In this document: positions 57,601-64,000 of the stretch, in pieces
How positions within the stretch are numbered: position 1 is the first letter of the stretch
Layout of the letters: every line of letters begins with the position of its first letter
Assembly (NCBI GenBank): GCA_963513935.1
Contig: OY740768.1
Coordinates: 17,224,590 to 17,288,589, forward strand
DNA from: Aphrophora alni
Taxonomy: Eukaryota > Arthropoda > Insecta > Hemiptera > Aphrophoridae
DNA length: 64,000 nt
Direction of reading: 5' to 3'
Notes under the pieces: model-generated
The model's input: the letters and a program-made list of their open reading frames with translations, nothing else
The model's database searches: none
Told to the model about the DNA's origin: nothing
Made by a program: the position numbers and the translations under genes

Positions 57601-58992
57601 AGTTGGTCATCAAAGGCTTTTGATATTCATTAAAAAATGTTAACTTGTAAGATAAAGTGGAAACAGGAGAACCACTATAGTTTTCTCTTACAATTCAAAT
57701 TTTTAAAAGTTAAAACTCTTAATTTATCAGATCCATAAAAAATAAATAAAATTAATTAAACTAGTATTGTAAATGAGATAGGCATGAAGATACAACTATA
57801 GATAAACAAGCTATTTTAGATGAAGTATTAAATGACTGCCAAGGAGATAAAAATCATTACTGTATACAACAAATAAATTTTTTATTTTAAATTGTTTCTT
57901 GATTAAAAGAATATAATTTTATGTACTTTTTTTATCGTTTACTACATACCTTACTTCTTAAGAATAAATAATGTTTTCAATGCGGAGGTCACTTTTTTCA
58001 CTGAAATTCACAATCTAAATACTATCAAATCAATGTATTTATAGGTTAAAACATAATGGCAATGAGAATAGTGTATGGTTTTTGATGCATGCACATTACA
58101 CAATTACTAGGTAGCCTACGCCAGATCGCTAATTATATGACACGACAGGTTTGTCCAGATGGCTATATATATATAGGTTTATTTAAGTTAATAATTTGAA
58201 ATTAGATTATTAATATGGAGAATTTATAGCATATCACGTGATCTGTGACCTCAGATATAAACATTGAAATGTCTTTAGTAACATAAATATATGAGATGTG
58301 AATGTGAACATTTGCCATTATGTCTAACTTATAAATATGTCAATTTGATAGTTTTGTGATTTTTCAGTGAAAGAAAGTGATCTGCGCATTGAAAACATTA
58401 TTTATTCTTAAGAAATAAGGTGATTTTTTTAAAAAATCCTGAAAATTAGCAATCACCTTTAAACAAATACCCCAAAATTTATTTGTACAATATAGTCTAA
58501 TTTAAAGTCCAATCTTCAATACAAAATATATACAGAAATTAATAATTCAATATCTGATGTATTTACACTGAAAAAAAAACAACTAAATCCAGTTAGGCTC
58601 ATCCGGTTCACCAAGTGAGCCTCTAAACCCAGTTATTGCATAAAACCATAATAAAATACTTCCTTGAAATCAGAATAGTAGATTGAGCGAAAGAGTCTTG
58701 AATTTTTGCAGATATTGAACAGCAGAGCTTCAGTAGCAAAATTCATTCAATTCCAATTATGATTTTCCAAACATGGTCAACTAAGAAAATTTCTTTGTAA
58801 CATAACCTAATAAAATCTCAACCTAGAATTTAATAACCCTTCAAGATGTAAAATAACCGGAGAGGAGAAAAACATATACTATGAAATTATTTTAAAAAGT
58901 ATGTATTTCTCATAAGTTAAATCTTTGTTATTCCAACAAAAATTTACCTTCAGGCTACTCGACCCAACAGTCCGTACACAGTAAAATGCCAT
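41928..58992 (-). CDS. mRpL45: Mitochondrial large ribosomal subunit protein L45, complete (7 coding exons, 339 aa)
   Basis: Exons, in order of translation: 58992-58948, 57375-57256, 57096-56884, 51663-51512, 46836-46788, 43199-43050, 42218-41928; 1020 nt with stop and consistent phases. Residues 1-50 form a basic, Ser/Leu-rich mitochondrial presequence-like region ([15 protein letters not shown]), then [11 protein letters not shown]. The Tim44-like fold covers about 125-300: [81 protein letters not shown] then [14 protein letters not shown]. This arrangement is specific to bL45m/MRPL45, a membrane-facing protein of the mitoribosome exit-tunnel side that anchors it to the inner membrane. Length is close to the family's usual size (about 300-360). 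The start is the only ATG before the presequence. The gene spans 17 kb because its introns are filled with transposons. Confidence 0.95.
42621..42738. mobile_element. Small hairpin element with 38-bp arms
   Basis: AAATAATATTTCATGTGAAA and its complement at 42718-42737 pair, continuing through AAATATACGACC / GGTCGAATATTT. The roughly 40-bp centre includes GGATTCAATTCC. In mRpL45 intron 6. Confidence 0.82.
43050..43199 (-). CDS. mRpL45: mRpL45 exon 6
   Basis: Fifty codons, phase 0, acceptor CTAG, donor GTTTGA (weak). It reads [20 protein letters not shown] then [18 protein letters not shown]. Confidence 0.93.
43464..43751. repeat. Tandem duplication, two copies of 144 bp
   Basis: TTGAAGTGAATACTTCTTTA begins at 43464 and again at 43608, and the units match almost throughout (GGTAGGTATTTTTTTGGTGC, then ACAGTATACGTACAACAA). 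The second copy lacks GTC after AAAATC. Confidence 0.93.
43464..44160. mobile_element. Possible TIR element with GAAGTGAATACTTC ends
   Basis: The left ends AGTGAATACTTCTTTAAACC of the tandem units are matched, inverted, by GGTTTATATAAGTATTCACT at 44135-44154. The palindromic core GAAGTGAATACTTC sits in each left copy. No transposase and no confirmed target duplication. In mRpL45 intron 5. Confidence 0.5.
44347..45665 (-). mobile_element. mariner element, degenerate, both TIRs present
   Basis: The ends GCTGTCCAGAAAATAATAGA (left, from about 44353) and the complement of TCTGTTAATTTCTGGACAGC (right) are inverted repeats with mismatches. The minus strand encodes MCDAIENPL near 45497, [27 protein letters not shown] then [16 protein letters not shown] with [10 protein letters not shown] (45357-45170), and [19 protein letters not shown] near 44900-44840. 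These are the N-terminal HTH and second-Asp regions of a mariner transposase, with Asp to Asn in F-W-D-S-K-G. Stops and frameshifts are frequent. In mRpL45 intron 5. Confidence 0.88.
46643..46694. repeat. (TA)n microsatellite
   Basis: About 25 TA units in mRpL45 intron 5, roughly 100 bp from the short exon 5. Confidence 0.95.
46788..46836 (-). CDS. mRpL45: mRpL45 exon 5 (49-nt exon)
   Basis: It completes a split Glu codon and adds 16 codons, [16 protein letters not shown]. It is very short and isolated between introns of 4.7 kb and 3.6 kb, but the frame on both sides and the L45 pattern require it. Confidence 0.9.
46837..48455. other. mRpL45 intron 4, nothing recognised
   Basis: AT-rich. 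No domain, terminal repeat or tandem array was seen. Confidence 0.5.
48456..48595. mobile_element. Short element with inverted ends, TAGATTTTGTATGGA family
   Basis: TTAAGATTTTGTATGGAG at the left pairs with CTATCCATACAAAATCTAAA at the right. Inside the left end is a perfect hairpin ACACAAGTAAGTAA / TTACTTACTTGTGT around 48478-48514. The right half is homologous to 26040-26105 and 50575-50635. Confidence 0.75.
48600..50180. other. mRpL45 intron 4, nothing firm
   Basis: AT-rich. GGGAGTGTCCCAGTATAAAA near 49761 looks like the end of an old element, but no partner end was confirmed. Confidence 0.4.
50181..50636. mobile_element. TAGATTTTGTATGGA-family element with nested hairpins
   Basis: The left end TTTAGATTTTGTATGAATAG pairs with CTATCCATACAAAATGTCAA at 50617-50636. 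Inside are two strong palindromes: 50271-50369 and a weaker one, TTTCTCAATCGGTAGGGAGT / CTACTGATTGAGAAA, spanning about 50400-50490. Confidence 0.72.
50271..50369. repeat. Near-perfect 99-bp palindrome (long hairpin)
   Basis: Left arm TACTTACGTATTAACGCCAC then TGCAGCAGAAGTTGC; right arm GCAACTTCTGCTGC then GGTGGCGTTAATACGTAAGT. About 39 bp pair with one C/T difference and one extra G. The short centre CTAATGCGCATTAG is itself palindromic. It is GC-rich against an AT-rich background. Confidence 0.95.
51512..51663 (-). CDS. mRpL45: mRpL45 exon 4
   Basis: Fifty codons plus two bases. It reads [20 protein letters not shown] then [13 protein letters not shown], the first helices of the Tim44-like domain. 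Donor GTAAGT. The preceding intron carries the piggyBac and Tigger remnants. Confidence 0.94.
51811..53130. mobile_element. pogo/Tigger-type transposon, internally deleted, TA target duplication
   Basis: The left end CAGTACTAACTCGTTTATCC and right end complement CAGTACAACCTCGTTTATCC are inverted repeats with two mismatches, flanked by TA (51809-51810, 53131-53132). GGATTATCCGGAT-type subterminal motifs occur at both ends. Inside are a short ORF joining the two transposase ends (52750-52884) and, near 52310-52390, AGGGTGTCTAGTGACCGGGA, which resembles the end of a separate hAT-like insertion. In mRpL45 intron 3. Confidence 0.88.
52750..52884 (+). CDS. Tigger transposase N-terminus fused in frame to its C-terminus (44 aa)
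   Basis: An ATG-to-TAA frame. Residues 1-22, [20 protein letters not shown] plus DK, are the beginning of the pogo/Tigger/CENP-B-type helix-turn-helix (K-R-K-x-L-T-x-x-x-K-L-x-x-L). Residues 30-44, [15 protein letters not shown], look like the transposase C-terminal end (K-Q-T-K-I-x-x-F-F). Everything between, including the rest of the HTH and the DDE domain, is deleted. Length is about 44 residues against several hundred for the family. There are no stops or frameshifts in what remains. Whether it is translated cannot be told from sequence. Confidence 0.6.
   Translation: MATKRKVLTMAQKLDALNRIDKAALKRHTKLKQTKINDFFVNNN
53760..54569 (+). pseudogene. piggyBac-like transposase pseudogene, internally deleted
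   Basis: The plus strand reads [39 protein letters not shown] and [20 protein letters not shown] (53829-54101), then in another frame [18 protein letters not shown] and [12 protein letters not shown], then [20 protein letters not shown] (near 54310-54375). It then jumps to a Cys-rich tail [19 protein letters not shown] ending in TGA at 54569. That is the piggyBac order with the central catalytic region mostly deleted; the first D-D-x-x-[TR]-R-E-type block is recognisable but frameshifted. Stops near 53810 and 54110 add to the damage. In mRpL45 intron 3. Confidence 0.85.
54632..54715. repeat. Hairpin with AT-repeat loop beside the piggyBac remnant
   Basis: AAAAAAAGCTGAAAAATATC pairs with GATACTTTTCAGCTTTTTTT across a (TA)n tract of about 30 bp. 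It starts about 65 bp past the transposase stop, where a piggyBac right end might be expected, but no TTAA border is clear. Confidence 0.8.
54720..56883. other. mRpL45 intron 3, no element recognised
   Basis: Two kilobases of AT-rich intron. The stretch 54905-54980 is GC-richer (TAGAACGCGTGACCATTC, GTAACGCTGTGGGGCACGAC) and may be old repeat. No coding pattern. Confidence 0.45.
56884..57096 (-). CDS. mRpL45: mRpL45 exon 3
   Basis: Seventy-one codons, phase 0, donor GTGAGT. It contains [20 protein letters not shown] and [15 protein letters not shown], both typical of L45. Confidence 0.94.
57256..57375 (-). CDS. mRpL45: mRpL45 exon 2
   Basis: Forty codons, phase 0, acceptor TTTTAG, donor GTAAGC. 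It ends [18 protein letters not shown], a conserved L45 block marking the start of the mature protein. Confidence 0.93.
57948..58421. mobile_element. MITE-like element with about 70-bp TIRs in mRpL45 intron 1
   Basis: ACCTTACTTCTTAAGAATAA, continuing ATAATGTTTTCAATGCG and TCACTTTTTTCACTGAAA, is mirrored at 58340-58421 with about 10 differences. The 474-bp element has no ORF. The target duplication is not certain. Confidence 0.85.
58948..58992 (-). CDS. mRpL45: mRpL45 exon 1 (start codon, presequence)
   Basis: Fifteen codons, ATG at 58992-58990, donor GTAAAT. It encodes [15 protein letters not shown], basic and hydroxylated without acids, as expected for the start of a matrix-targeting sequence. 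Confidence 0.85.
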
Positions 58993-60166
58993 TGTTTTGA
59001 AGTTTCAAGTTTTCTTCATGCCTTAAGGTTAAGCCTTACAACCCGACCAACAACCACAAAAGTCTCAGATTTCAGACTAGTAACAGATTAGACCAACCAA
59101 CTTGGAAGTTGGAACTACATTATGAACGATAGATTATTACATTTGGTAACAAACTGTACAGACTATTTTTTTAACCTTTATTTTATGCCAAGATTGCCAA
59201 GTCGTTTGGATTATTGAAGATGAGCAAGTTAAGACAATGGCTTATGGTTGCTCTCTTGGCTAGCGTTATCGTTTGGTATATACTATATACGTGAAAGGTT
59301 TTGGATTCGATCATCACCGGGAGGCCTCTAGAATGTGGTGGTATAAAAACTGGTAACACTTTATTAAGGAGTATGACGTAGGAATATATATATATAAAGG
59401 GCAACTTTCTAAATTCAACGCTGGTCATGTACATTAAACACATTGAAACGATATCTTAATTATTTTGTAGATTTTGAAGAAGTCATTGATTCGAACCAGA
59501 CATAATATAACATGCAGTAAATGTATACTTGTATAGTAATTATCGTATTATGACTCTCAGTAACTCATTTATCGTGAATACAGGCCACAGACTTGGTAAT
59601 CTCGAGAGACCTCGCTAGACTTAAGTCTTTTTCATGAAGTATTGGTTTGGTTCTCTTTTTCTTCCATCTTTCCTATGAGGTCTCTCTTGACCAACTCTTA
59701 TTCTTCTCCGACGTGACACTATTAGATTAATCGAGGGCTAAGGTCTTCATTTTATGTTCTTTTCTGCCATTTTTTTATAAGGCGATAATGACCGAGAAAA
59801 ATGGTAGCGTGAATGGGAATTAATATATATCAATAGTTTTAAGGTGTATTTATCTATCGTCAAGGTACTGAAGGTACAAGACTGACTTGTAAGTTGTAAT
59901 AGTTTTGTTGTGACTGAACAGGTACCTACACTTATGTACAGTATTTCATCTTTGACTGGTGACCGGTAGATCGGTAATTCGGTAATCGGTAATCGGTATC
60001 ATAACAACAGATGGAGCCGATGGGGGTCTCGCTGTTCTATTCTGGATGTAAATAGGCTACTGTTATGTGATTAAAAAGCCTGAGAAGTTTATCAAAGTTC
60101 ACTAGTACTTATAAATTTCTCATAAATTAATCTTTTACGTTGAAAATAAAATAAAATTATATCATC
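58993..60166. promoter_or_regulatory. Region between divergent mRpL45 and candidate secreted-protein gene
   Basis: Contains the 5'UTR and promoter of mRpL45 at its left and probably the leader of the exon at 60167 at its right. A short direct repeat GGTAATCGGTAATCGGTAT lies near 59980. No TATA box stands out for either gene. Confidence 0.35.
59220..59330 (+). repeat. Possible tRNA-derived SINE fragment
   Basis: TCTTGGCTAGCGTTATCG (box A-like) and GGATTCGATCATC (box B-like) are about 50 bp apart. The arms do not fold into a proper tRNA cloverleaf by eye, so this is not a functional tRNA gene. Confidence 0.35.
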
Positions 60167-60236
60167 ATGTGGTTTCTATATTTATTAAGTTGGTTTGCTA
60201 TGGTTTTTCAGATATCATTTTTGACTGTTTCTTTGG
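60167..60236 (+). CDS. Candidate first coding exon with signal peptide (gene continues outside recognised sequence)
   Basis: ATG opens 23 codons and one base before a strong GTAAGTGAGG donor. The residues MWFLYLLSWFAMVFQISFLT are almost wholly hydrophobic, as in a signal peptide or a membrane anchor. TATCATCATG gives a usable start context. No matching downstream exon was recognised before 64000, so the next exon may lie beyond the window or be short and unconserved. It could be a chance frame; the strong donor right after a signal-like sequence is the main support. Confidence 0.4.
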
Positions 60237-62865
60237 GTAAGTGAGGTTATGTTTGATACATTGAACAAATTAATTTTTTTCTGAGGCTAGCATAGAAATA
60301 TACGATAGCTTAAATATAAATAAGTTGAATTTAAGGCCAGCCCACAAATAATTTCTCATGATTAAAAACCTTCATTTTATTCTTTGACCAAGAAATGATA
60401 GAACTTAGGCAATTTTTTATAAAATTAGGATAGCCGGGGATTTTTTTTCAATGCATGTTCAATAGTTAGTCTCTTTATATTATTAGTTTAAGAAAAATCC
60501 TTGACCTCAACAAACAATTAATTGTTTGACTATATTGAGGTCTGATTGTGTGTAATTTCTCAGTACATACATAAACCTACCTATTTTTACATTACTTAGT
60601 GAGTTAATTATGAAGATCAGGGTGACACCCAATTTTTTTATAAAGGCCTAGTCTTGAAGAAAACAATCCACTCAATAACATTAAAAAGTGCTCTTGTATA
60701 CTAAGAATAGGAAATGTTATCAATGTTGAGAAAGTGAGGTTAATTTACTGCTTCATGCATATGACAGATGATTGAAAATAAAATTTTAATATAATCTGGC
60801 CTAACTTAACCTAAATCGTGTATCGTACTTTGCGCAAATTTCCCAAACCAGATTTCAGAATGAACTAGATTTCAGATAAACATAAGGAAAATGTTGGTCA
60901 TGCTGTCCTTAACATTACCCTTAGTCAATTAATTTGCAGTTTTTTATTATAGTATTCCACGAGTATTGTTATAATTATTTATTTTAGTTTTAATAAAATA
61001 GGCTAATCAAGGAAAAATACATACATATAGGTTATGTACACATTACAATAGGAATTCAGATCACATATTATATAACTGTCAAGTAGCTAGTATTTACTTC
61101 TAAAACAGTCACAATCTTATATAAAAAAGAAGAATATTTTCTCTGGAAACTAGGCCTAATTTTAACAGTGAAATCTTAACATAAAAATTTCAATACAATG
61201 TAATTTTTAACCGTTAAATTTAAGTATAAAATTACAAAACAAGTTTTTGATTGTTTTTTAACAAAGCATCTAATACCAAGATACATGTATTATGTGGTGC
61301 ATGGACAATATATGTCATAGGAATCTTAGTTTGTATGACAATTTCAATAGTTATAATATCGTATATAAACAGTATTTCATATTAATTATGTTAATATAGA
61401 CTTAACCTTGCGTAACTTGCCTTTCACGAAAAAGACAAGCTAGGTAAGGTTAAATTCTTTTATTTAAAATTGAACAAATATTTGTCTTACCAGTTGCAGC
61501 TATTACAATAGGCCTATTCTTATTTCTTGGGAAAGTTATGTTATCCATGCACAATTAATCTAATCAATATTGATCTTATTGTGTAATATCTAGAAACTTA
61601 TCACCTAAAATCACTTATGTGAAGCAATTCTCTAGATTTTACATGGTAACATATTATGTATTTTATATTTTTCAGTTTAAGTTTTTACATTAAAAAAAAG
61701 TCAAAATCACGCAAGGGATAGGGCCTATTATCTTTCCTTTTTAAAGTAAGGTTTGTAGTTAATGAATTTAAAAATGATTTAAATTGTAGTATGCTATTTC
61801 AAATATTTGCCTTTATTTTTAATAATATAAGTTAGGTCATATTTGTACAAAAATAGCCAAAACCAAATTGTAAAATAATTAACACTAAATAATTAGGTAG
61901 TTGGTGATGCCAATATTTTGCAAGATGAAATTATTCTTAAGTGCTTTGTTAAAAAGACCCATAGAGCCACCCTAATTTTAAATTGGTAATTGGGAGCAAA
62001 GATTTTGGTTTCACCATGTGTTCCCTTCAATTTAAAATAAACATTTGTTCAATAGAAAAACTAAATATATTATATTTCTTTTCTATGCTGATAACTTGAG
62101 GAGAGAGACAGTTAGTTATTTAAATTCCTCCTTAATTATTGTTATATCATTTGTGGAAAATATTAATAAAACAACAATTTAATGTTAAATCTTTTTAATA
62201 TGAACTACCCTACACTTTTTCAATTATCCCTTCCAATAATGTCCCGTCTTATAGGCTATACATAGAGGTACAAAACACTATATCACTTCTGTAAAGAAAA
62301 AATTACAGAATTTATTTTACAATTGAAAAATAAATGTTGACTAAATTATATAGCCTAGACTTTATATTTTTCTCTAATCTTAATACTTCTAACAATAGTT
62401 ACCTTTTTTCTATCCAATATGTAACTTATGCTGCACTTCAGAGTTCTCGCTCTACTGAAGTCGTCAATACATTATAAAAATACAAAAAGAGATACACTTA
62501 CCACATTATTTTTAAATTATGATACATGACCCGTAAGGTGCACACCCAAGACTTTGCAAGGACAACCCCTATCATGTTTTTACGATGCCTATCTGAGAAT
62601 CTCTTATCTAGGATATTGATGGCTGAATGATACAGAGTTTTTGGAGAGAAATTAAGTTGTCATTCATTAATAGATTTTTATTGTTTTCAAAGGCTAAATA
62701 TATATTATATTTCAAATCCATGTGGATCCCGTCTATAAATTTTAAATATAAAAAGCCTTTAAGGTTTCGCTTGAAATTTTCAAGTCGTCTCTCTTGGTTC
62801 TTTTGTCTTTATTTCTTAACTTACTCCAGGTATTTTTCCTTTATTTTTCTATCAAATAATTAATG
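60237..62865. other. No gene recognised
   Basis: AT-rich sequence with several AGGCCTA words. If the exon at 60167 is real, this is its first intron. No domain pattern on either strand. Confidence 0.45.
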
Positions 62866-62869
62866 CAGT

Positions 62870-63300
62870 CAGTGATACTCCCGTGGGGGATGGAGTAATG
62901 AAGATACTCCATGGTGCATTTCTTTTATTCGTGACGTTTTGCTTCTTTCAGTGATTTACGCCGAATTTTCCTGATGATTCTGTTATATCTTTCTATGTGA
63001 TCATTCACTTGTGACCAATATGCTTAAATTAACTACTTGTTAGTTGAGATCCATTATCTAAAATAATAGACTTGGGAATCCATAAAAATTGTTTTCAGTC
63101 AACCAATATTTTTTTCTGAAGTAATGACGGTATAATAGTCACCACTAGATCATTAGAAATCTAACGCTATCTCTTGCTTTGGTTCTTCTGGAAGTTTTCA
63201 TCTTTTCATAGGTTCTGGTTGAGGTATAGCATTTATTAGTTGACATTCAAAACATGTTGCTCTCTTCTTTCAACTTTCATATCAGTTTTCCGCCACTAAA
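62870..63300 (-). pseudogene. Ty3/Gypsy-type integrase core remnant
   Basis: The minus strand, across frames, reads ECFECQLINAIPQPEPMKR-like sequence near 63260-63210, then EEPKQEIALDF, GDYYTVIT, a PSLLF-x-IMDL/DNG-like block near 63070-63040, and APWSIFITPSPTGVS near 62910-62870. The order C-x-x-x-x-x-x-P-x-P, P-x-x-x-x-x-x-D-F, G-D-Y/T-x-V-I, D-N-G, then the T-P-x-x-T-G-V-S block is that of LTR-retrotransposon integrases of the Gypsy branch. Stops break every frame. No LTRs, gag or envelope sequence are visible. Confidence 0.65.
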
Positions 63301-64000
63301 CTCTTAAATGTAATCTTCTTTTCAAAACTGTCATTCTGAGATGTCTTTCCAAAATTTTGTATTTTTCAGTGACCAAGTGACTACAATTTTACTTCCTCTC
63401 AGTATTTCTGTTACATTCTTGTATTCTGTTGGCTCAGCTTACATTTATACTCCCTCAAATCCTTATAAATATATAATTGGTCCTCCTGTGATGTATCTTT
63501 TACCATCTCATGTTAGATATTTAAGATATTTCATGCTTTAAGCATGGCTGCTGTCATGATTGTATAAAAATATGCTTCTGTTTTGTTTTTAAATGTGTCT
63601 TTCTTCAATTGAACATAATTCTTAATAATGAATCAGCTAAGTTAGCTTTCCTGGATTATATACTTCTTAATGAAATGGTATAGAATTGAAGTCTGAGGAC
63701 TCATCTCTGAATTTGAACACATGGTTTAGATGTTGGTCTAAAAATTACTTGTATTGGTCTATGATAGGTTAATAAATAGAATGATCTTTCATACTGGTAC
63801 GAATAAAACTGTTTTACTGACCAAACCAAGTGCTTAAGTATCTTTTTTTATCTGTGTTTTTTATCATCTAACTCCGTTGTTTTCTCTATTATTAATCACT
63901 ATTGAGTTTGTAAAAGCATACCTTGTACCAATAGTAAGATATAATTTATATTTTGAACAAGATTTTTATGAACAATTTGTAATCTGTATGTCTAGGAATT
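63301..64000. other. No gene recognised at right edge
   Basis: The plus frame 63341-63541 has no family pattern and lies next to the integrase remnant, so it is probably antisense or flanking element sequence. Confidence 0.4.

Noticed and set aside
59220..59330. A functional tRNA gene
   Set aside because: Box A and box B resemblances exist, but no acceptor or anticodon stem pairs convincingly.
63341..63541. 66-codon plus-strand hydrophobic frame
   Set aside because: It lies beside the minus-strand integrase remnant and has only compositional hydrophobicity (T-rich codons).

Overview
The window is AT-rich animal DNA with spliced genes, multi-kilobase introns and many decayed transposable elements. 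Gene content (a Loco-type RGS protein, a MADF-BESS protein, mitochondrial ribosomal protein L45) and transposon mix (mariner, pogo/Tigger, piggyBac, Merlin, Jockey-like, Ty3/Gypsy) point to an insect with a fairly large genome. A hemipteran-like genome would fit, but I cannot fix the order. All exon models below were read from codon continuity and GT/AG borders by eye.

Layout. (1) 2945-28205, plus strand: the last 11 coding exons of loco/RGS12-like (677 codons read through without a break: RGS domain, two Ras-binding-like domains, GoLoco motif, proline-rich tail). Its introns hold an RNase H-bearing retroelement remnant plus a mariner scrap (4.2-5.3 kb), a 327-bp tandem duplication (7.05-7.7 kb), a pogo-like non-autonomous element (16.6-17.4 kb), a Merlin transposase pseudogene (19.3-19.9 kb), a terminal-inverted-repeat element with a TTAA-flanked element nested inside it (21.5-23.0 kb) and a foldback element (23.8-24.0 kb). 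(2) 28.2-35.7 kb: the loco 3'UTR, then a transposon-rich intergenic stretch with a piggyBac remnant, a Mutator-like fragment and a Jockey-like RT pseudogene flanked by inverted repeats. (3) 35815-38629, plus: a complete two-exon MADF-BESS gene with an ~0.8 kb foldback in its intron. (4) 39.3-40.4 kb: a dead mariner, then a 146-bp hairpin. (5) 41928-58992, minus: mRpL45, complete in seven coding exons (339 aa) over 17 kb, with introns carrying a second mariner, a pogo/Tigger deletion derivative, a piggyBac pseudogene and several hairpin elements. (6) 60167-60236, plus: a candidate first coding exon with a signal peptide, divergent from mRpL45. (7) 62.87-63.3 kb: Ty3/Gypsy integrase debris on the minus strand.

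The host genes do not form one pathway: Loco regulates G-alpha (and probably Ras-family) signalling, mRpL45 belongs to the mitochondrial large ribosomal subunit, and the MADF-BESS protein is a probable DNA-binding regulator. No operon, CRISPR array or bacterial-type system is present. The most unusual material is mobile: a Tigger derivative that keeps a clean 44-codon fusion ORF of the transposase N- and C-termini, a TIR element with a repeated internal motif and an unassigned ORF, a GC-rich palindrome-bearing TTAA element inside it, and a family of elements ending in CCATACAAAATCTAAA.
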